Shown here piece by piece: positions 63,099 through 64,000 of a DNA stretch of 64,000 bases. The DNA is from Podospora bellae-mahoneyi (Eukaryota; Ascomycota; Sordariomycetes; Sordariales; Podosporaceae). The DNA is taken from contig NW_026946358.1 in assembly GCF_035222275.1 (NCBI RefSeq), positions 1 through 64,000 on the forward strand, written 5' to 3'. Position 1 is the stretch's first letter; every line of letters starts with the position of its first letter. The position numbers and the translations under genes were made by a program. The notes under the pieces were generated by a model. The model had not been told where the DNA came from. It saw only the letters and a program-made list of their open reading frames with translations, and made no database searches.

Positions 63099-64000
63099 AT
63101 GATATTTATAAGTATAATAGGATTATTACTGTCGAATGCCGTTACTTTAAGGCAGGATATGTCGGTTAACTTCAACCGAATTGCTCTTATAGATTTGATT
63201 TATTGTATTTTACATGATACAATGAGTTTGTCTATAATTAATAAAGGTATTGGGCTACATGGAGGTTTATTACATATTACTAATATAACATTAATATTTC
63301 ATATATTTATTTTTTTTTTAAGTATATTAATATTACAATTAACGAGTTTCTACCCCCGAAAAGCCTGAATACCTGAACATTCATCATTAAAAGATATAAT
63401 TTATCAAAAATTTTTAAATTATAGAACCAAAATTTTTAATAAAATGGGGGAACATATGAAAATTATCGAATATCCTTTAATATTATTATTTGTTATCAGT
63501 GGAGCAGTCTTTTTAATGTCTACGAATGATTTAGTTTCTATATTTCTTTCTATTGAATTGCAAAGTTATGGCTTGTATTTATTAAGTACTATTTATAGAA
63601 ATTCTGAATTATCTACAGCAGGGGGTTTAATTTATTTTTTATTAGGTGGTTTAAGCTCGTGCTTTATTTTATTAGGTACAAGTTTATTATATATTAATTC
63701 TGGTACTACAAGTCTGGATGGGCTTTATATACTTAATAGTATAAGTGATGTAAAAGATGGTGCTGCGGATATGCCTGCTTTAACTTCATGGTATAAATCA
63801 TATTATTTAAATTTTGCTTTACTAGTATTTAGTATAGGGTTTTTATTTAAAGTAAGTGCAGCACCTTTTCATTTTTGATCTCCTGACGTATATGATGCTA
63901 TACCCACTATAGTTACAACATTTGTGGCTATAATAGCTAAAATTTCTATTTTTATATTTTTGTTAGAATTAGTTTATCATACAAATAATTATTTATCAGA
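63099..64000 (+). CDS. nad2: NADH dehydrogenase subunit 2, 5' part (cut by window end)
   Basis: An antiporter-like complex I membrane subunit. The ORF starts [20 protein letters not shown] and runs open past the window edge, 300 codons seen. Landmarks are [39 protein letters not shown] and [20 protein letters not shown]. The position after the tRNA block fits the nad2-nad3 order of Pezizomycotina; nad3 would lie outside. Confidence 0.94.

Overview
This window is a stretch of an intron-rich fungal mitochondrial genome, about 64 kb, with every recognised gene on the + strand. UGA must be read as tryptophan (genetic code 4): cox1, nad5, cox2, nad4 and nad1 all stay open only on that reading, with UGA at conserved Trp positions. 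A filamentous ascomycete (Pezizomycotina) is the most likely source. rps3 lies inside a group I intron of the large rRNA at the position equivalent to E. coli L2449, and a tRNA block T-E-M-M-L-A-F-L-Q-H-M runs from rnl into nad2; both are typical of that group. The species cannot be named from the sequence alone.

Layout. 1-2.3 kb: a broken ORF of unknown origin, AT-rich spacer and trnC. 2.3-25.1 kb: cox1 in 18 exons and 17 introns (one group II, sixteen group I). Its exons add to exactly 534 codons including the stop, and two are only 11 nt long. 25.6-40 kb: trnR, nad4L and nad5. nad4L exon 1 and its leader are duplicated in tandem with two related introns; the nad4L stop overlaps the nad5 start by one base. 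nad5 has five exons, and its last intron is group II with a maturase whose reverse-transcriptase active site is lost. 40-46.95 kb: an uncharacterised acidic ORF, cox2 (one intron), nad4 (no intron), a structured spacer bounded by 34-bp direct repeats, and atp8. 47.2-51.6 kb: nad1 (one intron), a repeat-rich spacer with a perfect 34-bp inverted repeat, trnS and trnP. 51.7-60.6 kb: rnl with three introns, one of which encodes rps3 followed by a decayed homing endonuclease. 60.6-64 kb: eleven tRNAs separated by GC-rich hairpins, then the start of nad2, cut by the window edge.

How it works together. The host genes encode subunits of complex I (nad1, nad2, nad4, nad4L, nad5), complex IV (cox1, cox2) and ATP synthase (atp8), plus the translation apparatus (rnl, rps3, tRNAs). 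Most of the DNA is introns and their LAGLIDADG or GIY-YIG homing endonuclease ORFs. Many are frameshifted, often in homopolymers; cox1 introns 10 and 12, the cox2 intron and rnl intron 3 keep intact single-frame ORFs. A second invasive class is a short GC-rich mini-repeat (core GGCGCAAGCTC and variants) with palindromic companions. It occupies spacers and introns and also sits in frame inside rps3, the nad5 maturase and the cox2 intron endonuclease. Exon boundaries were placed by joining conserved protein sequence and requiring a group I exon end in U with the intron ending in G (or a GUGCG start for group II). They fit everywhere except cox1 intron 4, where the exon appears to end in C.
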